Shown here: positions 24,247-31,948 of the stretch, piece by piece
Layout: the number at the start of each line of letters is the position of its first letter
Position numbering within the stretch: the stretch's first letter is position 1
Origin: an uncultured Eubacteriales bacterium
Lineage (GTDB): Bacteria > Bacillota > Clostridia > Oscillospirales > Oscillospiraceae
Length of the DNA: 32,477 bases
Direction of reading: 5' to 3'
NCBI GenBank assembly: GCA_900555665.1
Contig: USLX01000006.1
Span: 1 to 32,477, forward strand
Translations under genes and position numbers: made by a program
The notes under the pieces: model-generated
Told to the model about the DNA's origin: nothing
What the model saw: the letters and a program-made list of their open reading frames with translations, nothing else
The model's database searches: none

Positions 24247-24792
24247 TTAGGGAATGATGCGCGAGGGCTTCTGATAGCGCTCCTGCTCAGAGAAGACGCA
24301 GCCGCAGTATTTCTGGATGTAGAAGCCAAGCTCCCGCGCGCGGGTCTGCCCGTCGCGGAACATGGGTCGGAAATCCTGATAGTAAAACTGCACACCGTAT
24401 TCTTCGCCCGCGCGGTAAGCCACGTCCCGCATCAGCTCGTGCTGCTGATAGGGGCTGATGAAGAGCGAGGACGTGAAGGCATCAAAGCCGCCCTCCTTCG
24501 CCATCCGCGCCGCCTCGAAAAGACGCATCTCATAGCACTTGACGCAGCGCCCCGCGATGTCGTCCGCCACGGCGCGGACAAAGGGGCGAAGGCCATAGTC
24601 ATCCCGCACGAGCAGCGGCAGGTCGATGGTCTTCGCGTATTCCTGCAGACAGTTGCGCCGGGCGCGATATTCGGTGAAGGGATGGATATTCGGATTGTAC
24701 CAATAACCGGTCAGGTCGACGCCGTCGGCACGGAGCGCGTCGATGGGCATGTTCGCGCAGGGCGCACAGCAAATGTGCATGAGCAGCTTCAT
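24247..24792 (-). CDS. queH: Epoxyqueuosine reductase QueH
   Basis: A 181-residue QueH, the cobalamin-independent enzyme that reduces epoxyqueuosine in tRNA to queuosine. The cysteine motifs are present: ICCAPC at residues 8-13, CVKCYEMR near 98-105 and the C-terminal YCGCVFSEQERY. These bind the Fe-S cluster and second metal centre. The length is typical. GAGGTGAT lies upstream of the ATG. It is divergent from ade and has no other queuosine gene nearby. Confidence 0.93.
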   Translation of the reverse strand: MKLLMHICCAPCANMPIDALRADGVDLTGYWYNPNIHPFTEYRARRNCLQEYAKTIDLPLLVRDDYGLRPFVRAVADDIAGRCVKCYEMRLFEAARMAKEGGFDAFTSSLFISPYQQHELMRDVAYRAGEEYGVQFYYQDFRPMFRDGQTRARELGFYIQKYCGCVFSEQERYQKPSRIIP

Positions 24793-24816
24793 AACAGATC
24801 ACCTCTTAAGTAACCG

Positions 24817-24877
24817 CTGATTCAATCGTCCGCTCTTGCCGATGGAATCATCGGTTGCTTGATTTGGAATCAGTATA
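24817..24877 (-). promoter_or_regulatory. queH promoter region with nested inverted repeats
   Basis: On the minus strand TATACT (24872-24877) lies 17 bases after TTGCGA. Just downstream are a perfect CCGATG-GAAT-CATCGG hairpin (24839-24854) and an outer pair CTGATTC (24817-24823) / GAATCAG (24867-24873). The outer arm overlaps the -10 box, so an operator is as likely as an RNA structure. Confidence 0.4.
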
Positions 24878-24921
24878 GCACAAAATTTCGGCAATCGCAA
24901 AAAGAAAACGTGTCGCAGGAA

Positions 24922-24950
24922 TGGACAAGCGGCAAAAAGCGTGCTATAAT
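24922..24950 (+). promoter_or_regulatory. Sigma-A promoter of ade
   Basis: TGGACA and a perfect TATAAT are separated by 17 bases. The ade start lies about 30 bases past the predicted transcription start, leaving no space for a purine riboswitch. Confidence 0.7.
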
Positions 24951-24986
24951 CTGTGCTAATCACAGGCATAAGAAAGGATGATCTTC

Positions 24987-26723
24987 ATGGCAGTACCGAC
25001 CGAAAGCTATGCTGGAAAAATTCAACGGAAATTGCTGCGCAAAAAGCGCGTGATTGAGGCGGCCTCCGGCCGGGAAAAGGCCGATCTGGTGCTGAAAAAC
25101 GCGACCTATGTCAACGTCTTTTCGAACGAGCTGCGCACCTGCGACATCGCGTGCGCAAACGGACTGATTGTGGGTCTGGGGGAATATGACGGCGAGGTCG
25201 AATATGACATGACCGGCAAAATCGTCTGCCCCGGCTTCATCGACGCGCACATCCACCTCGAATCGAGCCTTGTCACGCCGCGCGAGTTTGCCAAGGCGAC
25301 GCTCGTCCACGGGACGACCACCGTCATCACCGATCCGCACGAGATCACCAACGTCATGGGCACCGACGGTATCGACTATATGTTCCAGGCGACGGAAGGG
25401 CTGCCGATCGACGTGCGGTTCATGCTGCCGTCCTGCGTGCCGGCGACGCCGATGGACGAGAGCGGCGCGAACCTCGATTACCGGGCCATCGACTCGTTCT
25501 ACGACTATCCGCGCGTGCAGGGCCTCGCCGAAATGATGAACGCCTACGGCGTCACGCACAACGACGCTGAGGTCGTGGCGAAGATCGTCGCCGCGCAGGC
25601 GCACCACAAGAAGATCGACGGCCACGCGCCAGGCCTTTCGGGCAAGGAACTGGACACCTACATTGCTGCCGGCGTCTATTCCGATCATGAATGCTCCGAC
25701 ATGGAAGACGCGCTGGCGAAGCTGCGCCGCGGTCAGTTCATCATGATCCGCGAGGGCACGGCAGCGCGGAACCTCGAGGCGCTGGCCCCGCTGCTCACGC
25801 CGCAGTACGCCGAGCGCTGCATGTTCTGCACCGATGACAAACACCCGAACGACCTGCTCGAGAAGGGCCACATCGACTACATCTGCCGTGAGGCAATCAA
25901 CAAATACGGCGTCGACCCGATCATCGCCGTCAAGGCTGCGGGCCACCATGCCGCGCGCTACTTCCTGCTCAACAACCGCGGTGCCATCGCCCCCGGTTAT
26001 CTGGCCGACTTTGCCATCATCGACAATTTCAAGGACTTCAACGTCCAGATGGTCTTCAAGAAGGGTAAGCTCTACTGGGACGGCACGACGCTGCTCGACT
26101 TCCCGGCCCCGGAGATCGAGACCTATCTTGATGAGCGTGCGCACGATACATTCCACGTCGGGACGCTGACGCCGGAGGACTTTATGGATACGCGCCCGCG
26201 CGGCGTCATCGGCATGATCCCCGGCGAGATCATCACGACCGACAACGGGTATTCCGACCGCGTCGACCTCGAGAAGGATATCCTGAAGATCGCGGTCATT
26301 GAGCGGCACAAGAATACGCACCACGTTGGTCTCGGTTATATTCAGGGCTACGGGCTGCGCTCCGGCGCGGTGGCGACGAGCATTTCACACGATTCGCACA
26401 ATATCATCGTCGTCGGCACGAACGAAGCCGATATGGCCTTCGCCGCGAACCAAATCGTCTCTCAGCACGGCGGCATTGTCGTCGTGGAAAACGGCGAGAT
26501 CCGCGGAAATGTTGTGCTCGAGATCGCGGGTATCATGTCCGACTGCCCGCTGACCGAGATGAATGAAAAGCTCGAGGGCGCAAAGGCGGCGGCCTTCCGG
26601 CTCGGCGTCAAGGAGGGCATCGACCCGTTCATGACGCTCAGCTTCATGGCGCTGCCGGTCATCCCGACGCTCCGCATCACGACGCGCGGCATCATCGACG
26701 TTGTCACGCAGCAGTATATCTAA
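24987..26723 (+). CDS. ade: Adenine deaminase
   Basis: A 578-residue amidohydrolase-fold enzyme that deaminates adenine to hypoxanthine for purine salvage. Metal-site motifs are HIHLESS near residues 89-95, DPHEI near 119, a histidine in KIDGHAPGLSG and DDKHPNDL near 283. The C-terminal domain has GGIVVVENGEIRG and MTLSFMALPVIPTLRITTRG, as in Bacillus-type Ade. The ATG at 24987 follows AAAGGATG by a proper distance; the ATG nine bases earlier is inside that site. It stands alone, with its own promoter and terminator, and is divergent from queH. Confidence 0.96.
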   Translation: MAVPTESYAGKIQRKLLRKKRVIEAASGREKADLVLKNATYVNVFSNELRTCDIACANGLIVGLGEYDGEVEYDMTGKIVCPGFIDAHIHLESSLVTPREFAKATLVHGTTTVITDPHEITNVMGTDGIDYMFQATEGLPIDVRFMLPSCVPATPMDESGANLDYRAIDSFYDYPRVQGLAEMMNAYGVTHNDAEVVAKIVAAQAHHKKIDGHAPGLSGKELDTYIAAGVYSDHECSDMEDALAKLRRGQFIMIREGTAARNLEALAPLLTPQYAERCMFCTDDKHPNDLLEKGHIDYICREAINKYGVDPIIAVKAAGHHAARYFLLNNRGAIAPGYLADFAIIDNFKDFNVQMVFKKGKLYWDGTTLLDFPAPEIETYLDERAHDTFHVGTLTPEDFMDTRPRGVIGMIPGEIITTDNGYSDRVDLEKDILKIAVIERHKNTHHVGLGYIQGYGLRSGAVATSISHDSHNIIVVGTNEADMAFAANQIVSQHGGIVVVENGEIRGNVVLEIAGIMSDCPLTEMNEKLEGAKAAAFRLGVKEGIDPFMTLSFMALPVIPTLRITTRGIIDVVTQQYI

Positions 26724-26731
26724 CATCTTTC

Positions 26732-26770
26732 AACAGGTGAGCAGCCCCTACCGGCCTGCTCACCTGTTTG
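26732..26770. terminator. Terminator between ade and the Crp/Fnr gene
   Basis: AACAGGTGAGCAG pairs perfectly with CTGCTCACCTGTT in the gap between the two convergent genes. The short T tract is weak. Confidence 0.75.
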
Positions 26771-26773
26771 TAC

Positions 26774-27436
26774 TTACAGCTGCCGCAGTGTGAATCGGCT
26801 GCGTTCGGTTTCAATGAGTCCCTCGGCCTGCATTTTGGAGAGCTCGGCAGACATTGCGCTGCGTTCCACCGAAAGGAAATCCGCCAGTTGCTGCCGGTTA
26901 AACGGAATGGTAAATTCTGCGCGCCCCGCACGGCGGGCCTGCTCGGAAAGATAGGCCAGGAGCTTTTGCCGCGTCGTGCGCTGCGCCAGGCAGTCCACCT
27001 TCTGTGCCAGGCTCCGGTTCTTTTCCGCCAGAAGTGCAAACAGATTTTCTGTCAGCCGTGCATGGAACAGGCAGCTGTTCGGGCAGCGGGAGAGTACCCG
27101 CTCCACATCCATCAGCAGCACCACACAGTCCTCCACCGCAACCACATCGTTCCGCATCGGCCCCGCCCCGGCCATCGCATAGGCCTCGGCAAAGATATCC
27201 CCCGCCGACAAAGGCGAGAGCAGCGACCGGTTTCCCCAGAAGTCCTCCTTCTGGATGTGTGCCGCACCGGACACAAGCAGGGCCAGAGAATGAATCTCCT
27301 CCCCGGCATGGAAGATGTAGCCTCCGCGTGGGAAGCGGCGCTCCACCGCCTGCAGGCAGTGCAGCATGGGTGCAATTTCCTCCTCCCGGATCCCGGCAAA
27401 CAGCCGTGCCCGCGCCAAACTTGCAGAATGTTCCAT
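26774..27436 (-). CDS. Crp/Fnr-family transcriptional regulator
   Basis: A 220-residue regulator. The N-terminal cyclic-nucleotide-binding-like barrel contains GGYIFHAGEEIHSLALLVSG and LSAGDIFAEAYAMAG. A long helix and a C-terminal winged helix follow (NRQQLADFLSVERSAMSAEL, SKMQAEGLIETERSRFTL). No N-terminal cysteine cluster like that of FNR is visible, so it probably senses through the barrel, for instance by heme, as in HcpR-like anaerobe regulators. It is divergent from the zinc-ribbon and ferredoxin genes; a palindrome in the gap fits its operator. Confidence 0.9.
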   Translation of the reverse strand: MEHSASLARARLFAGIREEEIAPMLHCLQAVERRFPRGGYIFHAGEEIHSLALLVSGAAHIQKEDFWGNRSLLSPLSAGDIFAEAYAMAGAGPMRNDVVAVEDCVVLLMDVERVLSRCPNSCLFHARLTENLFALLAEKNRSLAQKVDCLAQRTTRQKLLAYLSEQARRAGRAEFTIPFNRQQLADFLSVERSAMSAELSKMQAEGLIETERSRFTLRQL

Positions 27437-27451
27437 ACGCGCCTCCGTTCA

Positions 27452-27494
27452 TGTTGGAAAAACAACAGATTATTTTTCTGTATTCTACTATACT
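27452..27494 (+). promoter_or_regulatory. Crp/Fnr-type operator and activated promoter
   Basis: TGTTG-GAAAAA-CAACA (27452-27467) is a perfect palindrome. Downstream a TATACT (27489-27494) has no recognisable -35 element. With transcription starting near 27501, the palindrome is centred at about -41.5, the classic position for class II activation by Crp/Fnr proteins. A second, overlapping inverted repeat ACAGA-N7-TCTGT spans 27466-27482. Confidence 0.55.
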
Positions 27495-27525
27495 ATGCCC
27501 AGAAAGGCAAGGAGGTGGGCTGCAA

Positions 27526-27825
27526 ATGATCATGGACGGCTGCCAGGGAAAACCGCGCACCCCAACAATTTCGGAAAAAATCTGCCCGAACTGCGGCAAT
27601 CCCATTGAAATTTTTTCCACCGACACGGAGGTCGCCTGCGACAAGTGCGGCTTTGTGGTCTATAACGACACGCTCAGCTGCGTTCAGTGGTGCAAATATG
27701 CCCGCAAATGCGTCGGCGACGAGATGTATGAACGTATGATGGTCATTGCCCAGCGGCAGAAGGAAGAGGCCGCCGCGGCACGAAAGGCAAAACAGGAGGC
27801 ACGCAATGCGGAGAAGAATCATTGA
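27526..27825 (+). CDS. Small zinc-ribbon protein
   Basis: A 99-residue protein with a zinc ribbon, ICPNCGNP and ACDKCGFVV, then CVQWCKYARKCVG and a charged helical tail rich in Ala, Lys and Glu. The ATG at 27526 follows AAGGAGG. It overlaps the ferredoxin gene by 20 bases in another frame. The arrangement Crp regulator, zinc ribbon, ferredoxin suggests these form one redox-responsive unit; the role of this member is unknown. Confidence 0.8.
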   Translation: MIMDGCQGKPRTPTISEKICPNCGNPIEIFSTDTEVACDKCGFVVYNDTLSCVQWCKYARKCVGDEMYERMMVIAQRQKEEAAAARKAKQEARNAEKNH

Positions 27826-28504
27826 AATCGATGAACAGAAGTGCAACGGCTGCGGTCTTTGCGCCAAGGCCTGCCACGAGGGCGCCATCGGCATGGTAAA
27901 CGGCAAGGCCAGGCTGATGCACGAGCACTACTGCGACGGACTGGGTGACTGTCTGCCTGCCTGTCCCACGGGGGCCATTCGCTTTGTGGAGCGCGAGGCG
28001 CCAGCCTATGACGAAGCTGCCGTCCAGGCCGCGAAAGCCGCCAAGGGGCAGGCTCCCGTGGGCGGCTGTCCCGGTTCGCGCATGCGCACAATGCAGGAAA
28101 AGCCGGAGGCTCTGGCGGCAACGGGCTCTGTGCCGAGCCAGCTGCGGCAGTGGCCCGTGCAGATTAAGCTTGTCTCGCCCGCCGCGCCGTATTTTGACGG
28201 CTCCGATCTGCTCATCGCGGCGGACTGCACGGCCTATGCCTACGGCAATTTCCACAGCGAATTCATGCGCGGCAAGGTGACGCTCATTGGCTGTCCGAAG
28301 CTCGACGCCGTGCAGTATGCCGAAAAGCTCACCGAAATTTTTGTCCGCAACGACATCCGCTCCGTCACGCTCACGCGCATGGAGGTTCCCTGCTGCGGCG
28401 GGATGGAATTTGCCATCCGTACCGCGCTGGAGCAAAGCGGAAAGGCCATCCCCTTCCGCACCGTCGTCCTTTCCATCGACGGGGCGATCCTGGAAGATCG
28501 TTGA
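27806..28504 (+). CDS. 4Fe-4S ferredoxin-type protein
   Basis: A 232-residue iron-sulfur protein. Near the N-terminus two clusters are evident: CNGCGLCAKACHEGAI (canonical) and CDGLGDCLPACPTGAI (wider spacing). The C-terminal part has a cysteine in LIGCPKLD and the pair in EVPCCGGMEFA, reminiscent of an additional metal site. The start follows AGGAGG and overlaps the zinc-ribbon gene end. It is divergent from the Crp/Fnr gene with a likely activator site. It probably serves as an electron carrier during anaerobic or nitrosative stress; this is inferred from the context. Confidence 0.88.
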   Translation: MRRRIIEIDEQKCNGCGLCAKACHEGAIGMVNGKARLMHEHYCDGLGDCLPACPTGAIRFVEREAPAYDEAAVQAAKAAKGQAPVGGCPGSRMRTMQEKPEALAATGSVPSQLRQWPVQIKLVSPAAPYFDGSDLLIAADCTAYAYGNFHSEFMRGKVTLIGCPKLDAVQYAEKLTEIFVRNDIRSVTLTRMEVPCCGGMEFAIRTALEQSGKAIPFRTVVLSIDGAILEDR

Positions 28505-28526
28505 AACACCATGCACCGCCTCCCCG

Positions 28527-28559
28527 AAACGGCTCTCTCCCCCGGAGAGGGCCGTTTTG
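28527..28559 (+). terminator. Terminator after the ferredoxin gene
   Basis: AAACGGCTCTCTCC pairs with GGAGAGGGCCGTTTT with one bulged base, about 25 bases past the ferredoxin stop. Confidence 0.75.
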
Positions 28560-28590
28560 CCGGGAAGCTGGCTTTTTTCCGTCGCCTCTC

Positions 28591-28620
28591 TTTACAGTCT
28601 GCGCCAGTATACGATATAAT
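28591..28620 (+). promoter_or_regulatory. Sigma-A promoter upstream of rlmA
   Basis: TTTACA and a perfect TATAAT are separated by 18 bases. The leader to the ATG at 28729 is about 100 bases. Confidence 0.6.
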
Positions 28621-28728
28621 AAAGAAAATCAGCGTCAGCCGGCAGAAGGCGCAGGGCCCCCATCCGGGAGAATCTCAACCCGATTTCCCCTGCGCCTGTC
28701 CGCCGACGCGAAGCATTGGAGGGAGCCC

Positions 28729-29559
28729 ATGGATCTGATCTGCCCGGTCTGCGGCGCGGCGCTGCGCCGCGAGGACAAGCGCTATTGCTGCGAAAGGCGC
28801 CACAGCTACGACCTCGCCAAAAGCGGCTATGTCAATCTGCTTCCTCCAACGCCCGCCGGCAAGCGGCACGGCGATGACAAGCGTATGGTTTCCGCGCGCA
28901 CGGCTTTTTTGTCCCGCGGCTACTATGACCATCTGCAGCAAGCCGTATCCGACCTGGCCTGCGAGCTGGCCGGGCCGTCACCCGCTGTGGTTGATGCCGG
29001 CTGCGGCGAAGGCGCCTACACCCGCCGTGTTTTTGACGCACTCACGGAAGACGGCCGACGTGTACAGATCTTCGGCATCGATATCTCTACAGATGCCCTG
29101 CGCCATGCCGCCCGCCTTGTCCCGTCCGGCGTCTTCTGCGCGGCCAGTACCGCCCATATGCCTCTGGCCGGCGGCTGCGCCAGTCTCGTTTTGAACATCT
29201 TTTCCCCGTGCATGGCGGAAGAATTCCGCCGTGTGCTGCGCCCGGACGGATTTTTGCTCCGCGTGGTTCCCATGGAGCGCCATCTCTGGGAACTCAAGGC
29301 GGCAATCTATACCAGGCCGTATGAAAATCCAGCGCCCGTGCCGGGTCTGCCGGGCTTTGTGCTCTGCAAGCAGGAGACGCTTCGCAGGCGCATCCATCTT
29401 GCAACCCCGGAGGACGTACAAAACCTCTTCCAGATGACGCCCTACTACTATAAGACCGGCGCAGAGGATCAAAAAAAGCTGGACGGCGTGGCGCAGCTGG
29501 ATGTGACCACCGAATTTTTGCTGACTGTATACCAGCCCTGTCCGCAGGGTCAAGCTTGA
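28729..29559 (+). CDS. rlmA: 23S rRNA guanine-N1 methyltransferase RlmA-type
   Basis: A 276-residue RlmA-type methyltransferase (target G745 or G748 of 23S rRNA). The N-terminal zinc knuckle is CPVCGAALR ... YCCERRHSYD, followed by the family's AKSGYVNLLP. Then come ARTAFLSRGYY and the SAM-binding VVDAGCGEGAYTRR. The ATG at 28729 follows GGAGGGAG, and an open frame further upstream has no ribosome binding site. Its TGA falls 20 bases before the aldo-keto reductase start, so the two may be cotranscribed. Confidence 0.9.
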   Translation: MDLICPVCGAALRREDKRYCCERRHSYDLAKSGYVNLLPPTPAGKRHGDDKRMVSARTAFLSRGYYDHLQQAVSDLACELAGPSPAVVDAGCGEGAYTRRVFDALTEDGRRVQIFGIDISTDALRHAARLVPSGVFCAASTAHMPLAGGCASLVLNIFSPCMAEEFRRVLRPDGFLLRVVPMERHLWELKAAIYTRPYENPAPVPGLPGFVLCKQETLRRRIHLATPEDVQNLFQMTPYYYKTGAEDQKKLDGVAQLDVTTEFLLTVYQPCPQGQA

Positions 29560-29576
29560 AACAGGGAGGATTACTT

Positions 29577-30698
29577 ATGGATCGCGTCAAACAAAACTTT
29601 GGCTTTGGCTACATGCGCCTGCCGATGAAGGACGGCGAAGTGGATCTTGCGGAGACCAGCCGGATGGTGGACGCCTTTCTGGATGCCGGTTTCAACTACT
29701 TTGACACCGCCCACGGCTATCTGGACGGCAAGAGCGAGCGTGCGCTCAAAACCTGCCTCACCAGACGCTACCCGCGTGAGCGCTATGTGGTGGCGGACAA
29801 GCTGAGCGCAAACTTCTTTCAAACCGAGGCGGATATCCGCCCGCTTTTTGAAAGTCAGCTGGAGGCCTGCGGCGTCGATTATTTCGACTTTTACCTGATG
29901 CACGCGCAGAGCGCGAGCAACTATCCGCACTTCAAGGCCTGCCGTGCCTATGAGACGGCCTTCGCGCTGAAGGCGGAAGAAAAGGTGCGTCATGTGGGCA
30001 TCTCCTTCCACGACTCTGCCGAGATGCTTGAACAGATCCTGACGGAATATCCGGCCATCGAGGTTGTGCAGCTCCAGTTTAACTACCTCGACTATGACGA
30101 TCCCGCAGTGCAGGGCCGGAAATGCTATGAGATCTGTCAGAAATACGACAAGCCCGTCATCGTGATGGAGCCGGTCAAGGGCGGCAGCCTTGCCAATCTG
30201 CCCGAGGAGGCTGCTGCCGTTCTCGAATCGCTCCACGGCGGGAGCCCTGCGAGCTACGCCATCCGCTTTGCAGCCGGTTTCCCCGGTATCATGATGGTCC
30301 TCTCCGGCATGAGCGATCTGGCGCAGATGCAGGACAATATCAGCTTTATGCAGGACTTCAAGCCCCTCAACGAGAAGGAGCTGGACGCCGTCAAGCGCGT
30401 GCAGGAAATCTCCCACAGCAAAAACTTCATTCCCTGCACCGCCTGTCGTTACTGCACCAGCGGCTGTCCGCAACATATTTCCATCCCGGATCTGTTTGCC
30501 ATCATGAACGCCAAGCGGATTCACCATAGCTGGAACGCCAGTTATTATTACAACACCGTCCACACTGGCCCGGGCCGCAAGGCCTCCGACTGCATCAAGT
30601 GCGGCAAGTGCGAGCAGGTCTGTCCGCAGCACCTGCACATCCGTGACCTGTTGGAAGACGTGGCCAAAGAATTTGAACCCCCGCAGGAACAGCGCTGA
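29577..30698 (+). CDS. Aldo/keto reductase with C-terminal ferredoxin domain
   Basis: A 373-residue protein. Residues 1-270 form an aldo/keto reductase barrel with the usual tetrad: FDTAHGYLDG (D and Y), VVADKLSA (K) and FYLMHAQSA (H). The C-terminal domain carries two 4Fe-4S sites, CTACRYCTSGCPQHI and CIKCGKCEQVCPQHL. This fusion is common in anaerobes. It probably couples ferredoxin-type electrons to reduction of a carbonyl or related substrate. The start follows GGGAGG, 18 bases past the rlmA stop. The substrate cannot be told. Confidence 0.9.
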   Translation: MDRVKQNFGFGYMRLPMKDGEVDLAETSRMVDAFLDAGFNYFDTAHGYLDGKSERALKTCLTRRYPRERYVVADKLSANFFQTEADIRPLFESQLEACGVDYFDFYLMHAQSASNYPHFKACRAYETAFALKAEEKVRHVGISFHDSAEMLEQILTEYPAIEVVQLQFNYLDYDDPAVQGRKCYEICQKYDKPVIVMEPVKGGSLANLPEEAAAVLESLHGGSPASYAIRFAAGFPGIMMVLSGMSDLAQMQDNISFMQDFKPLNEKELDAVKRVQEISHSKNFIPCTACRYCTSGCPQHISIPDLFAIMNAKRIHHSWNASYYYNTVHTGPGRKASDCIKCGKCEQVCPQHLHIRDLLEDVAKEFEPPQEQR

Positions 30699-30705
30699 GC
30701 AGCGC

Positions 30706-30746
30706 AAGCGCCCCACGGCGGAAGGATCCGCTGTGGGGCGCTTTTT
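30706..30746. terminator. Terminator after the aldo/keto reductase gene
   Basis: AAGCGCCCCACGGCGG pairs with CCGCTGTGGGGCGCTTTTT (one G-T pair). It lies between convergent genes. Confidence 0.88.
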
Positions 30747-30867
30747 ACCTGCCGGGGTGCCTTGCTCCACCGACATCTGATTTTCCGTTCACACCCGGTC
30801 TTGCGCCATGCGCGCCCGGGCTTTTTCCAGAGCTTCTGCAGCCGCCTCGCAAAGTGTATTTCCGAGC

Positions 30868-31821
30868 TCAGTTTGGAACATCCGTCATGTCATAGAGCGT
30901 CGTTTTTCCCTCGCGCTGCCGCTGCGCCGCGGCGAGGGCGTAGAGTGCCTGCGTCGTGGCGGTGAGGTCTCCCTCCCCGTCCAGCGTGTGCGCAAAGCTC
31001 CCGTCCTCCTGCGCAAAGCGCAGAAGCACGTCTTCCAGCGTTGCGCCGTTTTTGCAGAACCGCGCATCCTCCAGAGAAATCCCAAGCTCTGTCAGCGCCA
31101 CGAGAACCTGGCAGACCGACTCACTGCTCACTACATCCCAGGAGAGGAAGGTTCCATCTGGCTCCTGCTCCCAGGCAAGCCAGTCCAGCGCCCGCTCCAC
31201 CGCCTCCTGCACCGCGGCATCGTCTTGATCCTTTGCCAGCGCCTGCAGCGCCATCGCCGTCAAATCGACATCCGACGGCCCGCCTGCAAGGCTCCAGCCG
31301 CCGTCCTCGTTCTGCCGGGAGAGGATTTCTTCGACATAGCCCTCGCGCGTGGCCTGCGTCTGCGCGTCCGGATTCTCGGGGATCTCATACTTCCCGGAAT
31401 CCAGCGCCAGCAGCGCAAAGATCGTACCGTTGACGCCCTGCAGGCTCACCCGCGAAAAGTCTGCCAGCGGCAGCAGCAGATTATAACCGCCAACGTCGCG
31501 CGGATCTCGCCCGATTGCCGTCAACGCCAGCACCAGGCGGGAATATTCCGTATATTTGTTCTCGCTGAGCGCGCCGCCCGCTGCCTGTACCGCCACAATC
31601 ACGTTTTTCTCATACGTTTTATAATAGGATTCCGGAACCTTTACGCCGGAGCGCGCCAGACCGAAGACCGTCCAGTCGCCGGTCAGCGGGCCGAACGTCG
31701 GATCCGGGGTCACCTTTTTCAAATAGGCTGCGGCTTGCTCCAGAGGCGTTTTTGCCGTGCCGCAGGCGGAGAGCAGGAGCACCAGCGCCAGAAGCAGCGC
31801 CAGAAAACGTTGTTTTTTCAT
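30868..31821 (-). CDS. Lipoprotein with terpene-cyclase/prenyltransferase-like repeats
   Basis: A 317-residue secreted lipoprotein. The signal peptide MKKQRFLALLLALVLLLSAC ends in a lipobox with Cys20. The rest is built of alpha/alpha-barrel repeats as in squalene-hopene cyclases and prenyltransferase beta chains: DGGWSLAGGPSDVDLTAMAL, PDGTFLSWDVVSSESVCQVL, DGSFAHTLDGEGDLTATTQA. Such surface proteins in gut Firmicutes are often ligand-binding rather than catalytic; the catalytic acid motifs of cyclases are not visible. It has GAGGAG before the ATG and stands alone. Confidence 0.85.
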   Translation of the reverse strand: MKKQRFLALLLALVLLLSACGTAKTPLEQAAAYLKKVTPDPTFGPLTGDWTVFGLARSGVKVPESYYKTYEKNVIVAVQAAGGALSENKYTEYSRLVLALTAIGRDPRDVGGYNLLLPLADFSRVSLQGVNGTIFALLALDSGKYEIPENPDAQTQATREGYVEEILSRQNEDGGWSLAGGPSDVDLTAMALQALAKDQDDAAVQEAVERALDWLAWEQEPDGTFLSWDVVSSESVCQVLVALTELGISLEDARFCKNGATLEDVLLRFAQEDGSFAHTLDGEGDLTATTQALYALAAAQRQREGKTTLYDMTDVPN

Positions 31822-31875
31822 TTATTTCTCCTCACTGTTTCAACTGCGGCCCGGTTGCGCCGCATTCTGCCTTTC

Positions 31876-31904
31876 AGCATACACCAGCGGCGCGCTCCTG
31901 TCAA
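31876..31904 (-). promoter_or_regulatory. Sigma-A promoter of the lipoprotein gene
   Basis: On the minus strand a perfect TTGACA and TATGCT are separated by exactly 17 bases. Confidence 0.7.
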
Positions 31905-31948
31905 ATCCTGCCGCGGCAAACCGCCTCTGGAGCAAGGCCGAGGCCGAT

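Noticed and set aside
24800..24875. preQ1 riboswitch upstream of queH
   Set aside because: No match to the preQ1 class I, II or III core sequences I know.
24951..24986. Purine riboswitch upstream of ade
   Set aside because: Too little space between the promoter and the ATG.
24960..26324. 454-codon minus-strand frame opposite ade
   Set aside because: Mirror of the ade codons, no ribosome binding site and no protein pattern.
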